Under the pieces are notes generated by a model, which searched no databases, had not been told where the DNA came from, and worked only from the letters and a program-made list of their open reading frames with translations. Below, piece after piece: positions 19,404-28,704 of a stretch of DNA of 28,704 nucleotides (position 1 is the first letter of the stretch; every line of letters begins with the position of its first letter). The stretch comes from Mesomycoplasma ovipneumoniae (GTDB lineage: Bacteria; Bacillota_I; Bacilli_A; Mycoplasmatales; Metamycoplasmataceae): assembly GCA_009756935.1 (NCBI GenBank), contig VZDP01000010.1, forward strand, positions 1-28,704. Direction: 5' to 3'. The translations under genes and the position numbers were made by a program.

Positions 19404-21038
19404 TTATTCCTTAATTAAAATTGACTCAAACGGGCGGAAAAAATCCTCAGGTTTTTTGAGATCTTGATATGAAGAAAGTAAGGGTTTTTGCTGAATTTTT
19501 TCGGTAAGTGGTAATTCTTTTTTTGTTAAATTTAAGTAAAAAATTAATTTTTCACCTTTAAATTCACGGCTAATTTTGCAAATTCCGTCTTTGGTTATTT
19601 CTAATTTTGCCTTACCGTCAACAAGCAAATCTTTTAAGTCGTTTTTGTAAAGAAAAATTAATTTTTTATAAAAATTTAAGATTGAATTTTTGTCCAAAGT
19701 TTGAGTCTCAACATTCATTCGCGGGTCATCAAGGCTTGTGTTAATTCAGGCTTTTTGGCTTGAAAATCCGTTGTTTTTTTCTAAATTTCAGCGCAAAGGA
19801 CCTCTTCCTGAATCGCGACTGTTAATATTTGCATAAATTAACATTTCTGATTCAGAATAAATTTTTTCTGTATCAACAAGTGAAGCAAAAGCATTTTTCA
19901 TATCAATGTCAACAAAATCTTGTCTTTTTTCAAAATAGGAATTTGTCATTCCAATTTCTTCGCCATAGTAAATTATCGGAATTCCACGCATTGAAAAAAG
20001 TAAAAGAGCTAGCGATTTTGCTGATTCTTTTCAGAAAAATGGATAGCCTCCTCAACGCGAAATTGCCCTGGAGGTATCATGATTTGAAAGGAAATTGCTC
20101 ATTAAACTCGGACTAATTTCTTCATTATGTTGAAAAGGGATTTGGGCATTAATAAAATCTTGATAGTCTCAATTTGCATTAAATCCATTTCTGCCAGTTT
20201 TATTTGACCAGCCGATTCATCATCATGAAAAGTTAAAAAAATTATTGGCCAAAGGTGATTTTCCAGCCCCGTATTTTATTAATTCTTCAACAGTTATGCC
20301 GCTTGCCTCGCCAAAAGTGTAGGCATCAGGCTTATTTTTAAAGGCAAGTTCGTTAAATTTTTCAAGATATTCTTGAGCGCCTTTGCACCAGGAAAAATAC
20401 GGATTTTGTTCAACATTTTCAAAATTTTTAGCAACATGTTTGATGGCATCAAGACGAAAACCGCGTACTCCAAGGTCATACCAAAAATTAATAATGTCAA
20501 CAAAAGCAGCTTGTGTATCGGGGTGGGCTCAATTTAAATCAACTTGGTCAGTGCTAAAAAGGTGAAAATAATATTTTTGAACATTCGGCTGTCATTCTCA
20601 GGCAGAACCGCCAAAAATTGAAGTTGCTTTTTGTTCTTCAGGGCTTAATTTTTCTCTTCAAATAAAATAATTATGCTCTTTGTTTTCAGGCGATTCAATT
20701 GCCTTTTGAAATCAGGAATGCTGACTTGAGACATGATTTAAAACCACGTCAATTATTATATCTATATTTAATTCACGGGCTTTTTTTGTCAGTTTAGCAA
20801 AGTCATTAAGACTACCAAATTTAGACCAAATTGACTTATAATCAAGAACATCATAACCCGCATCAACAAAATTAGTCTCATAAAATGGGGTTAGTCAAAT
20901 TGCGTCAATTCCTAAATCGCTAAGATATTCAAGTTTATTATAAATTCCAAGAATATCGCCATTTCCGTCATTATTTGCATCATAAAATGATCTGACAAAA
21001 ATTTGGTATACTACTTTATCTTTTAAATTTGTTTTCAT
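19404..21038 (-). CDS. GH13 alpha-glucosidase / alpha-amylase family enzyme
   Basis: A 544-aa glycoside hydrolase acting on alpha-glucan oligosaccharides. It opens YQIFVRSFYDANNDGNGD, giving the N-terminal strand and the calcium-binding DxNxDGxGD motif. The four GH13 regions follow: DVVLNH (about 97-102), GFRLDAIKH with nucleophile Asp197, FGEAS with acid/base Glu244, and SNHDTSR near 310. A small C-terminal beta domain ends at the operon junction. No signal peptide, so it works inside the cell on imported oligosaccharides. It could be an oligo-1,6-glucosidase, a maltodextrin glucosidase or a small amylase; motifs alone do not decide. It starts 11 bases after the pullulanase stop. Confidence 0.88.
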
Positions 21039-21049
21039 TTTAGTAAAAA

Positions 21050-23050
21050 TTAATCCTTTTTTGTTAGCAAAATAGACTGATGAGGTTGAATTAAATTGTT
21101 AATATTATTCAATTTTGAATTAAAAAGTATCTCAAAGTCATCAAAATTATAGTCATACTGATTGTTTGAAAAATTGTGAATAATTTTGACAGACTGACCT
21201 TCTAAGTCAATTTGAAAAATAATTAATCCTTTGTTTTTGTCAACAGTTTCAAAATTTAGACAATCTTTAATTTGCTGATTTGTTTTTAGTCTAAAAAACC
21301 CTGTTTTTTGCCGAAATTCGTTAATTTTGGCAAAAAAATTAAAAATTTGTTCTTCAATTTGCTTATTTTTTAAAATATCAAATTTTAAACCGTTAGTAAA
21401 ATCTGTTGTCTTATAAGAATTAAAATCAAAAAAATCTGCATTTAAAAACTCAAAAGGTGGATTTTTTTGATTTAAATTTGGATGGCAAGCTTGATAAGTT
21501 GCGCCAGAAAAATCACAAACTTTTGAAAAACAAAACTCACTTCCGGAGCTAAAAAGCACTTTCCCTTGGACAAAAGAAACTAGCATTAAGGCTTGCCGGT
21601 AAGTTTCAATAAATTGTTTTTTTCCGATTTTTGGTGATGAAGACAAAATTTTATCAGCTAAAGTCGGCCCATCATGACAGGTCAAATATGCTAAATTTAA
21701 GCTAATTTCATTAGCAAAAAGATCATAGCGTTTTTTAGAGTGGTAAAAATCTTTAAAATCATAATCAGCAATATTTCCTGGAATTGAAGAGACATAAGCG
21801 CCGAATTTTACAGCATTTTTTGATAAAATAAGGCCTTTGTCATTTGGCGAGTCACTACCTCGAACTGCGTTTCGAATTGTGTCATTAAAATATCCAAAAT
21901 TAAAATTATTACCTTCTTTTCCTTTCGTTAATCTTTTAGTAAAAGGTAAGTCACTAAAATCTCAAGCTTCTCCGTATAATAAAATGTTAGGATTAATTTT
22001 TCTTAGTTCTGTATCGATAATTTTAAGTGATTTTTTATCTAAAAATGAAGCTAAGTCAAAACGAAATCCATCAACTTTATAATATTTAACAAAAAAAATC
22101 AGTGAGTCTAAAATTAGCCTAAAAGCCATCGGTTTTTGGGAGTCTAAAGGCGCGAAACCAACTGGAAAAATTTCAGCATTTTCGCGATAAAAGTGACCTG
22201 GGGCAACATTTTCAAAAACTGAATTTTCAAAAGTGTGATTATAAACAACATCGAGAATTATTCCAATATTGTTTTTGTGAGCCTGATCAACAAAATTACG
22301 GAATTCTACAATTTTTGCATAAGGGTCTTGTGGATTTGTTGAAAAACTAGAATTAAGTGAAAAAAAATTAATTGGGTCATAACCCCAGTTATAAGCACTA
22401 TAATGGCCTTTTCCGTCGCCTTGATGGAGAATAGGAACACTTTTTTGGGCAAAAGTATAGCAAGAATGGAGTGGAAGTAATTGTAAAAAGTTTAAATTCA
22501 GCTTATTTAAGTAAGAAAAAATACCATTATCAATCGCTCCAATAAAAGTTCCAGGATATTGGACTTTTTTTGAAAGCGAACTAAAATCACGAACATGGAG
22601 CTCGTAAATCTGGGCATCAATTTTGGGATCAGCCTCAAATAAGTTAATATCTGAAGGCATTTGGCCGGTTTTTTCTGAAAAAATATCAATTAAAAAGGCT
22701 TTAGGAGTTTCATTTTTAGTTCAATCAAAAGGAGCAAGGCTGAATGCATATGGATCAAGTGCGAAAGTTGTTGTTGAATTAGAGTGTTCAACCTTCAAAT
22801 TATATGAATATGATTCAAAATTTTTGCTAATTTTGCAAAACCAGGCTCCTTTTGTTTTTTTCATTTTTATTGTTTTAAAAGGGGTTGAATCTTCAAAATG
22901 TTTATAAATTAAAAATTCAACTGAAATTGCATCAGGAGATCAAAAATAAAAATGAAACTTTTCATCCTTCAAAAACAAGCCAAGCGGTCCTAGGTATATT
23001 TTTCCGCGCGAATTTTTGCGAATTAGACTTTTTTCATAGTCAAAAAGCAT
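21050..23050 (-). CDS. Type I pullulanase-like GH13 debranching enzyme
   Basis: A 666-aa protein with an N-terminal CBM48-like beta domain (about 30-105) and a GH13 barrel. YNWGYDP at about 220-226 is the type I pullulanase signature. GH13 regions: DVVYNHT near 267, DGFRFDLAS with nucleophile Asp332, LLYGEAW with acid/base Glu361, and TCHDGPTLADK near 457. It should hydrolyse alpha-1,6 branches of glycogen-derived dextrins. No signal peptide is seen, which fits an intracellular role. The start MLFDYEKSL has AGGTG six bases upstream. It is the first gene of the four-gene operon; the right copy of the 400-bp repeat lies upstream and points into it. Confidence 0.88.
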
Positions 23051-23181
23051 GTTTACACCTAAATAATAAAAAAATTTGGCAAATTATTGGCAAAAATTTA
23101 AATAATTTAATATAACTTGCCGAAAAATAAATGCAAAATTTAAATTTTTATATTTAAATAATAAAAAAATTGCATTCTACT

Positions 23182-23190
23182 ATTTTAGCA
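23182..23190 (-). promoter_or_regulatory. Putative extended -10 promoter of the glucan operon
   Basis: TGC-TAAAAT on the minus strand, 132 bases upstream of the pullulanase ATG. It matches the TGn extended -10 used elsewhere in the window. The rest of 23051-23323 is AT-rich with no gene seen. Transcription from the repeat promoter at about 23.7 kb could also reach the operon. Confidence 0.45.
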
Positions 23191-23632
23191 TAAAAAAATT
23201 CTTTTTATTTTTTTTTAATTATTTTTTCAGACTGTCTCTAAAAAATAACTATCAAAGCAAAAACACTGAATTTTAAATCTAAGCTGTCAAGAAAAAAAAA
23301 TTTATTTATTAATCAAATAAAGCAAACTAAAAAAGCTAAAATTTTAACTTAAAAAGCAAAATTTGAAATTTTTAAACTACTTTTTTATTTTAAAACACTG
23401 GCAAAAATCAATTTATGGATAAAACAACAAAAATCATAAAAAAATACAACTACTATTTAAACTCAATGCAAATAGAAAACTCGTTTTTATTTACATTGAG
23501 CCTAAAAAAATATATGAAGTTTTGAAAGAACAATAATTAAAAGCCCTAAATTTATAGATTTCTAAACGGTTAAATTTAAGGCATTCCATCATATTTAAAA
23601 ATATAATGGAAAATTCGCATTTTCTGATTTTT

Positions 23633-23647
23633 TTAGACAAAAAACAT
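23633..23647 (-). CDS. Possible leader peptide MFFV
   Basis: A four-residue frame with the same start, stop position and AAGGGGG ribosome site as MFLP in the left copy, though the codons differ. Conservation of length despite substitutions is the only evidence for translation. Confidence 0.35.
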   Translation of the reverse strand: MFFV

Positions 23648-23703
23648 AATTAATTCCCCCTTAATTCAATATCAAAATTTATTAATTATTCTTAGTGAGT
23701 TTT

Positions 23704-23731
23704 ATTATAACATAATTTTATTTTAGACCAA
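23704..23731 (-). promoter_or_regulatory. Extended -10 promoter next to a poly-A tract (right copy)
   Basis: TTGGTC (23726-23731), a 16-base spacer and TG-T-TATAAT (hexamer 23704-23709) on the minus strand, with the A19 tract directly behind the -35. It is divergent from the tandem promoters of the Ig-blocking gene about 140 bases away. Confidence 0.6.
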
Positions 23732-23780
23732 GCATTTTTTTTTTTTTTTTTTTGCAGATTAATTTTTGCCTAAAATCTTT

Positions 23781-23957
23781 GATTACTAAAAATACTTTTT
23801 TATTTACTTTTTATTTACTTTTTTCTTTTGATCTTAAAGTATTTTGGTATAATAAGGTCATACTTATCGAGATATTATACTAAAATGTTTAATTACTAAA
23901 AATATTTTTTTATTTTCTTTGGATCTTAAAGTATTTTGTTATAATTAAGACATACTA
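23781..23957 (+). promoter_or_regulatory. Tandemly duplicated promoter segment upstream of the Ig-blocking gene
   Basis: Two direct copies of a segment beginning ATTACTAAAAATA and ending in GATCTTAAAGTATTTTG plus an extended -10: TGG-TATAAT (hexamer 23848-23853) and TGT-TATAAT (23940-23945), each followed by CATACT. The first copy carries extra TTTAC/TTTAT repeats. Both point at the gene starting at 24116. Confidence 0.6.
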
Positions 23958-24013
23958 TTGAAATATCTAGTAAAGTCTAAAATTTATTTTACCTATCTAT
24001 TTTTTATTTAAAG

Positions 24014-24048
24014 AAACAAAGTTGAAATAATTTCAAGCTTTGTTTTTT
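24014..24048 (+). terminator. Terminator or attenuator hairpin in the Ig-blocking gene leader
   Basis: AAACAAAG pairs with CTTTGTTT, the inner TTGAAAT pairs with the following AATTTCAA (one bulged G), and a T run follows. It lies between the duplicated promoters and the coding start, so it could reduce read-through from those promoters. Confidence 0.55.
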
Positions 24049-24071
24049 GTCATTAATAGACAAAAAAATGG

Positions 24072-24077
24072 TAAAAT
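24072..24077 (+). promoter_or_regulatory. Proximal extended -10 for the Ig-blocking gene
   Basis: TGG-TAAAAT located 39 bases before the ATG and after the hairpin, with TTGTCA about 19 bases upstream as a weak -35. It would escape the upstream terminator-like hairpin. An AGAGGAG ribosome site precedes the ATG. Confidence 0.45.
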
Positions 24078-24115
24078 TAAAACAAAATCTGTATTATATA
24101 AAAAGAGGAGTAATT

Positions 24116-26407
24116 ATGGCTGAAAATCTAACAAAAAAAGAGAAAAAATTAATGAAAGCAACTAAAAAACGTGCAATCATACTTTCACTGCTTGCCTTTG
24201 GTGGTCTTAGTATTGGTTCACTCAGTTTTCTTCCTTTCCTTTTAAAGTCTTGAAATACACTTCAATATAATATTGTTGATTTTAAACATATTAATCGTGA
24301 TAATATTGGTTATGAACTTGAATTTGCCCCAAGTGATACCGCTTTTAATTCGCCAGTTACAAATTCTAAATTTATACCAATCCAAAAACCAGAACCTAAA
24401 AAAATTGAATCAGATACCCCAGTAGTCCAGCCACAAAAAGTTGAAAAAATCCCACCAAAAGTTGAAATTCCAAAACAAGTTAAAAAAATTGCTATTGCCA
24501 CTCCTAAGCCTCAGCCTGCTCCAAAAATAACAAGAAGAGTAATTAGTCGAGTTGAATCAACCGTCCCAATTCCAGCTCCAAGTGTTTCAAGAACCGCTAG
24601 CTCGCCAGTTCGTAGCACTGCAACCACTACCCAAAGAGTCCAAACTTCGCCAAGACAATCCCAATCAGTTAATGTTTCACCCGGAGCAGTTGAGCAAGCA
24701 AAAGCTAACTGGCGTTTAGGTCTTGCCGCTTCAACACGAAGAACTGAGGCAAATATTGCCGCACGAGTAGCTGAAATTGCCGAACTAGAGCGTCAGTTAA
24801 AACATGAATTTAACCGTTATTACCCTAATGGTACCGAAGAACAAAAAAAAGTATTTGAAGAAAGTCTAAGGTACCAAATTTGAGTAGCAAATAATTATAA
24901 AACTAGAGAAGATAATTACTTAAAATTTTTAAAACAACAAGAAAAAGAAGGACCAAAATTTACTGATGTTGAATACAAATTAATTGAGCGTGGAATGACT
25001 GTTGATACTAACGATCATCACGGTTGAGTTTTTGTAAATCCTGATGACAATCCAATTACAGGAAAAAATGGACTTTATCGTCAACGAAACCAAAATCGTC
25101 TTTTAAGTAATGAAGGTTGAGTTCAACGTAACCCACACGGAATTGCTAATCAAAACTATGATGGATGAGATAAAGCCGATATTTCTTCTAATAGTGAGTG
25201 AAAAACCGAAATTGACAAAGTTGCTGGTTCAGGTTCTGGATCAATAAAAGTTTACCAATACACTCAAAACGCCCAAAATAAACATAAAGCTGTAAAATCC
25301 CAAATTATTGCCGTTTCAATTGATGCAAATGACAAAAATGCTTTTGAAAAATTCCAAGAATTTTTGAAATCAAATGTTGGTAATAAAATTGATGCTGTTG
25401 TTCTTAAAAATGTTGGCACAAAAAATAAAGACCAAAATATTGACAAAATTTTAGCTGCCTTACCAAATAATGTCCAAAAACTAACTTTATTTTTAGATGA
25501 CCAAAAAGCAATAAATGGTCTTTCAGCACTTCGAGGCAAAAAACTTAAAGAATTAGAACTCTATTCTAACGAAAAAGCAATAGCTGATAACTGAGCAATT
25601 AATCCAAATGCCGTTGCCGATGTTGATTTTATTAGTTTTGATTATAATAATGCCGCTGATTTTCATAAAAACACACCAGACGAGCAAATTCCTGGATCAA
25701 TTTTATTTGACACACTCCGTTGAGATAAAGGAGATGATGCAACTAAAATCACCGAAGGTTTAAAATTAGCTTTTGGATCAAAAATTTACCAACGTCCATT
25801 TCAAGGTCGCCATGGTGGTAAAGGTGGTTATCCGCCAAAACTAGATTTTTCTGAAACAAATATTAAAACAATTAAAAACCTTAAATTTGACGAGGTTGAC
25901 CAAATTTTTAATGATAACATTAAAAACTGAAAAGAAGATAAATATGCATCTCAAGACTATGAAGGATTTAAAAAACTAAGATTTACCGATATTTATTTTG
26001 CCGCCGATAGTAATTCTGCATCTAGCACTAATTCAGGTCCAACTTTTTCAGCCAATGTTTCAGACTTTGAAGGCTCAAAATACACTGACAAATTAAGTGG
26101 AATTTCTGAGCGTTATGGCAATCCTTCTGGGCGAATTTATTTTCGTGATCAAACTGGTCAAAATCAGCAAAATGTTACATTTAATATAAGCGGAAATCCA
26201 AACGAAGATGCAAAAGAACAACTCAAAGCCTTTGTTGAATCAGTAAATAATGCCTATCCTTTTAGTAAAATTGTTGTTGATTCAGAACAAATTAAACAAG
26301 ATTTAATTAAGTTCTATCAAGAAAAAACTAAAGACCCAAGACAAAAAGAAGCATCAAAAGGTAAATTTGCCTTGCGTGAAATAAGCGTTAAATCCTCTTC
26401 ATCTTAA
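24116..26407 (+). CDS. Immunoglobulin-blocking virulence protein, MIB/Protein M family
   Basis: A 763-aa surface protein expected to bind host antibody light and heavy chains and block antigen binding. A basic start (MAENLTKKEKKL) leads into one membrane anchor (about 20-43). A Pro/Ser/Thr-rich stalk spans about 75-190, a charged helical part about 190-280, and then the Ig-binding region. Residues about 390-560 follow Protein M closely in layout: IIAVSIDAND, NNVQKLTLFLDD, LKELELYSNEKA, IYQRPFQGRHGG. Several Trp are TGA. In other mycoplasmas MIB genes usually sit beside MIP protease genes; none is adjacent here. Duplicated promoters precede it and a terminator follows. The family call rests on remembered sequence resemblance, not a search. 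Confidence 0.82.
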
Positions 26408-26433
26408 TTTAGATTGCTAAAAATTTTTAAACA

Positions 26434-26472
26434 AAAAAATCCAACTTTTACTATTTAAAGGTGGATTTTTTA
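26434..26472 (+). terminator. Terminator after the Ig-blocking gene
   Basis: AAATCCAACTTT pairs with AAAGGTGGATTT (11 of 12 pairs) across a short loop and runs into TTTTT. It lies 27 bases after the stop codon. Confidence 0.75.
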
Positions 26473-26503
26473 TTATAATTTAGAATATCTAAAGGATCAA
26501 TTA

Positions 26504-27103
26504 ATGAATAAAAAGCCAAATATACCCCTAGTTAAATTCAAAAACTTCAACACAGTTTGAATCAGTGATCAAGTTAAAAATTTATTCGAGATTTCCCGTG
26601 GCCAATCACTAACCAAAAACCAAATAAAAACTAGACCTGTAGAGAGAGAGAGAGAGAGAGAGAGAGAGCGGCTACATCTACCCGGTTTATTCATCACAAA
26701 CAGAAAATCACGGGATTTTAGGCTATTATAAAGAGTTTTTGGCTGAAAATGTCTTGACATGAACGGCCGCTGGTGAAATGCTGGAGTTGTTAATTTTCGA
26801 AAAGGAAAATTTTTTGCAACAGGTTCTTGTGGAATACTTACTTCAAAAAAATATCCTGAAAACGAATTTTTTGCCATTGCAATTGGATTTCAAACCAAAA
26901 AAAATGTCACAAATGGCATTATTCCTTCTCTAAAAATTATTGATATGGCTCAAATTGAGCTAAAATTCACTCCTGATATTGCCGAACAGCAAAAAATTTC
27001 ACAACTTTTTGAGACTTTTGACTCACTAATTCTTGCATACGAGCAAAAAGTTAAATATTTAAAAAATTTAAAAAATAGTTTTATTGTTAAAATGTTTATA
27101 TAA
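26504..27103 (+). pseudogene. hsdS: Type I restriction-modification specificity subunit, half-size, out of frame at an AG repeat
   Basis: HsdS chooses the DNA sequence methylated and cut by a type I system. The frame starts MNKKPNIPLVKFKNF and holds a target-recognition-domain opening (NLFEISRGQSLTKNQIKTRP). A 14-unit AG tract then encodes alternating Glu-Arg, after which the frame fails at 26729. The next frame continues the domain (YPVYSSQTENHGILGYYKEF, AENVLTWTAAGE). A second shift at 26776-26779, where AAA seems to have been AAAA, returns to the original frame (AGVVNFRKGKFFATGSCGIL, then the helical spacer IAEQQKISQLFETFDSLI) and ends at TAA. Only one recognition domain is present, about half a usual HsdS. 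No hsdM or hsdR is in the window. Confidence 0.85.
26641..26668 (+). repeat. (AG)14 dinucleotide tract inside hsdS
   Basis: Fourteen perfect AG units within the coding sequence. With 14 units the ATG frame misses the recognition domain; 15 or 12 units would join it. This is the layout of a slipped-strand phase-variation switch. Confidence 0.9.
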
Positions 27104-27213
27104 AAAATTTTTGCTTTTTGTTAAAAAATGCTTAAATTTAATTAGAAAATGAATTTTTTTGAAAAAAATTTTGATTTTTCATAGTATTTTTTGTTAAATT
27201 ATTTAAATGATTA

Positions 27214-27222
27214 TGCTATAAT
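27214..27222 (+). promoter_or_regulatory. Extended -10 promoter of the thiamine-type ABC operon
   Basis: TGC-TATAAT directly upstream of the TPP riboswitch, with TTGTTA at 27191 as a distant, poorly spaced -35. Transcripts starting near 27230 would carry the whole riboswitch. Confidence 0.65.
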
Positions 27223-27233
27223 TTAGACTAGGT

Positions 27234-27309
27234 AAACAGAGGTGTCCGTTTTGGGCTGAGAAAAACTCTTAAAAGTTGATCTAGGTAATACTAGCGTAAC
27301 GAGTTTGTC
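27234..27309 (+). ncRNA. TPP (THI-box) riboswitch
   Basis: The conserved aptamer parts are present in order: GGTGT, then GGGCTGAGA (pyrimidine-sensing arm), TTGATCTAGGTAATACTAGCGTAACGA (here noted by its blocks TTGATCT, GGTAATAC and AGCGTAACG), with weak closing pairing between AAAC and GTTT. It lies about 80 bases before the P37-like start. The later AAAGGAAA ribosome site is close enough for control of translation initiation by thiamine pyrophosphate, although the expression platform is not resolved. Confidence 0.88.
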
Positions 27310-27386
27310 CTTTTTCTTTAAAAGCAAATGCTAAAATCGTCATAAAACACCTTGTTTACTAAAACACAAAAGGAAAATTGTTTGTA

Positions 27387-28652
27387 ATGACGAAAAAAAA
27401 TAAATTTCACTCTAAAAAAAGAAATTTTTTAAAAAAATTATCTTTTCTTTCTTCTTTTTTAACAGTACCATTAGTGATTTCTGCATGTATCAATACTTCA
27501 GATCAAAATCCAGAGCAATTAGCTCAAACATGAGATACAAAAGTTAACCTTGGTTTAGGTCAAAGTTGATTTAAACTTAAATCTAAAGAACCTGATCGCG
27601 TTAATAAATTTCTTACCAATTTAACAGAAGAATTTAAAAAACTAAAAGAGGCAAATCCACAAACTAAAGACTTGCCTGATGTGAGTTTTGAATTTGTTGG
27701 AAATGATGATGCAAAATCAAAAATTTTGCAATTAAAATCATCAAATAACTCAGCTAATGCTCTCGATTTTGTAATTGCTGATGCAACTACAACTATCGAA
27801 GATGACCAAGACAAACAACTTTATAATGGTCTGCAGACTTTAACATGAGCTTTTAAAAATAGCCCTGAATCGCCGGTTTTTTACACCAATGGAACAGAAA
27901 ATGACCCATTATATAAAGGCGCAAAACAATTAAATGAACTATTTAATAAAACTCCTTATAATGAATGGTCAAGTGATCCAAATGATGCGCAAAAATGAGA
28001 CACAATTGCCTATCGATTTTTATATGATGAATCAAACCCGCGAAAAATAATTTCATATTACCGTGGTATGATTATGATTTATGGCGATGAAAAAACAAGA
28101 GCTGAAATTAAAAAAAGTTGACATGATAAAGACTGACCTAAATTCAGAAATTATGGAATAATTCATGGAAATCTAACTTCTGCTGGAACATTTAAAATGC
28201 AGAATTTTATTCTAAAAAAACATTTTGGTTCAAGTTTTAGATCGGCTAGTTTAAATGAAGATCGGCTAGGACATTCAGATAAATATATTCAAGGGGATGG
28301 CCATGCAATTGGTCAAGATCCAAATTTTAGAATCGCTTTTGATGATGAGGCTTCTTTTGCTTGAACCGAAAATAAAAAAGATTCAAAACAATATACTTCA
28401 AGCGAAACAGACTCAAAACCAGACTCAAAAGTTGAAATTTTTATGCTAACAAACCCAGCTTCATATGATATTGGTTCATTCCGCCCAAAATTCAGTAAAA
28501 TTCAAGCTGATTTAATTTCTCAAGCATTTATTAACCTGGCAAAAAACGGAAAAGATGAATACGGTCCAAACGTTGGGTACAATGGTTATAGAAAAGTAAA
28601 TCAACAAGACCCTGAATTCCGTAAGATTTATGCCCAATCAAAATCAAACTAA
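27387..28652 (+). CDS. P37/Cypl-type thiamine (pyrophosphate)-binding lipoprotein
   Basis: A 421-aa substrate-binding lipoprotein of an ABC importer, resembling P37 of Mycoplasma hyorhinis, which is known to bind thiamine pyrophosphate. A basic signal (MTKKNKFHSKKRNFLKKLSF) leads to lipobox VISAC with Cys34 as lipidation site. The body has the features of a two-lobed periplasmic-type binding protein (ALDFVIADATTT, YRGMIMIYGD, IIHGNLTSAGTF, GDGHAIGQDPNFRIAF). The start follows AAAGGAAA. The TPP riboswitch upstream independently supports the ligand. Its 3' end overlaps the ABC ATPase gene by 23 bases. Confidence 0.9.
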
Positions 28653-28704
28653 AAACTGTCTAATTTTTGAAGATTTTTCATTTAGACATGACAAAAACGG
28701 AAAA
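28630..28704 (+). CDS. ABC transporter ATP-binding protein, 5' end (runs off the window)
   Basis: Twenty-five codons beginning MPNQNQTKNCLIFEDFSF and then RHDKNGK, the first strand typical of ABC ATPases (FxxFSFRY..NGK) before the Walker A loop. It overlaps the lipoprotein gene and matches the position of the P29 ATPase next to P37 in M. hyorhinis. Walker motifs lie beyond the window, so the call relies on context and the opening strand. Confidence 0.7.
   Translation, partial: MPNQNQTKNCLIFEDFSFRHDKNGK

Larger units (their letters stand above)
23324..23753 (-). repeat. Right copy of the 400-bp inverted repeat
   Basis: Inverted, nearly identical partner of 6387-6788. It has 19 consecutive T on the plus strand (A on the minus strand, 23735-23753) against 14 in the left copy, the same promoter, a mini-ORF of equal length, and the same three hairpins. 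An extra segment of about 25 bases after the third hairpin distinguishes it. It reads leftward, ending about 270 bases upstream of the pullulanase gene, so it may be that operon's long leader or an independent small RNA. It lacks the 20-bp terminal repeats that flank the left copy. Confidence 0.7.

Noticed and set aside
4333..28652. Reading the many short frames as separate small genes
   Set aside because: Successive frames join in phase across TGA codons and give full-length homologs of known families, so TGA is tryptophan here.

Overview
The window comes from an AT-rich mycoplasma that reads TGA as tryptophan. Nearly every long protein only becomes continuous when TGA is translated (for example TruB, the GH65 phosphorylase and the P37-like lipoprotein). 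The gene set (an Ig-blocking MIB/Protein M family protein, a P37-type lipoprotein with an ABC ATPase, a slippery hsdS) fits the respiratory Mycoplasma/Mesomycoplasma hyopneumoniae-ovipneumoniae-dispar-hyorhinis neighbourhood. The species cannot be fixed from sequence reading alone.

Layout. 1-4.3 kb (minus strand): 5' part of truB, five tRNA genes (transcribed Asn-Glu-Val-Thr-Leu), rpmF, an unusual pheT with a coiled-coil N-terminus and an eroded editing domain, and a small four-helix membrane protein. 4.3-15.9 kb (minus strand): an array of four copies of a two-gene cassette that I could not assign to any known family. Gene 'A' is membrane-anchored or exported, about 490 aa. Gene 'B' is about 590-600 aa and starts inside the end of A. 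Unit 3 is intact, unit 4 has a frameshifted A, unit 2 has lost most of A, and unit 1 is truncated in both genes. 16.4-23.1 kb (minus strand): a four-gene alpha-glucan operon (pullulanase, GH13 glucosidase, GH65 phosphorylase, beta-phosphoglucomutase) that would turn maltodextrin or glycogen fragments into glucose and glucose-6-phosphate. 24.1-28.7 kb (plus strand): a MIB/Protein M-type immunoglobulin-blocking protein behind duplicated promoters, an hsdS reading frame broken at a 14-unit AG repeat, a TPP riboswitch, and the start of a thiamine-type ABC transport operon (P37-like lipoprotein and ATPase).

The most unusual non-coding feature is a roughly 400-bp sequence present twice in inverted orientation (6387-6788 and 23324-23753). 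The two copies bracket the cassette array and the glucan operon. Each has a long A homopolymer (14 versus 19), an extended -10 promoter, a five-codon mini-ORF behind a strong Shine-Dalgarno, and three conserved hairpins. The left copy sits inside a 767-bp element bounded by 20-bp inverted repeats that match at 19 of 20 positions. Together with the AG repeat, a slipped T tract in one A gene and the patchy conservation among B copies, this makes the window look like a surface-variation and genome-plasticity region set beside conserved housekeeping genes.
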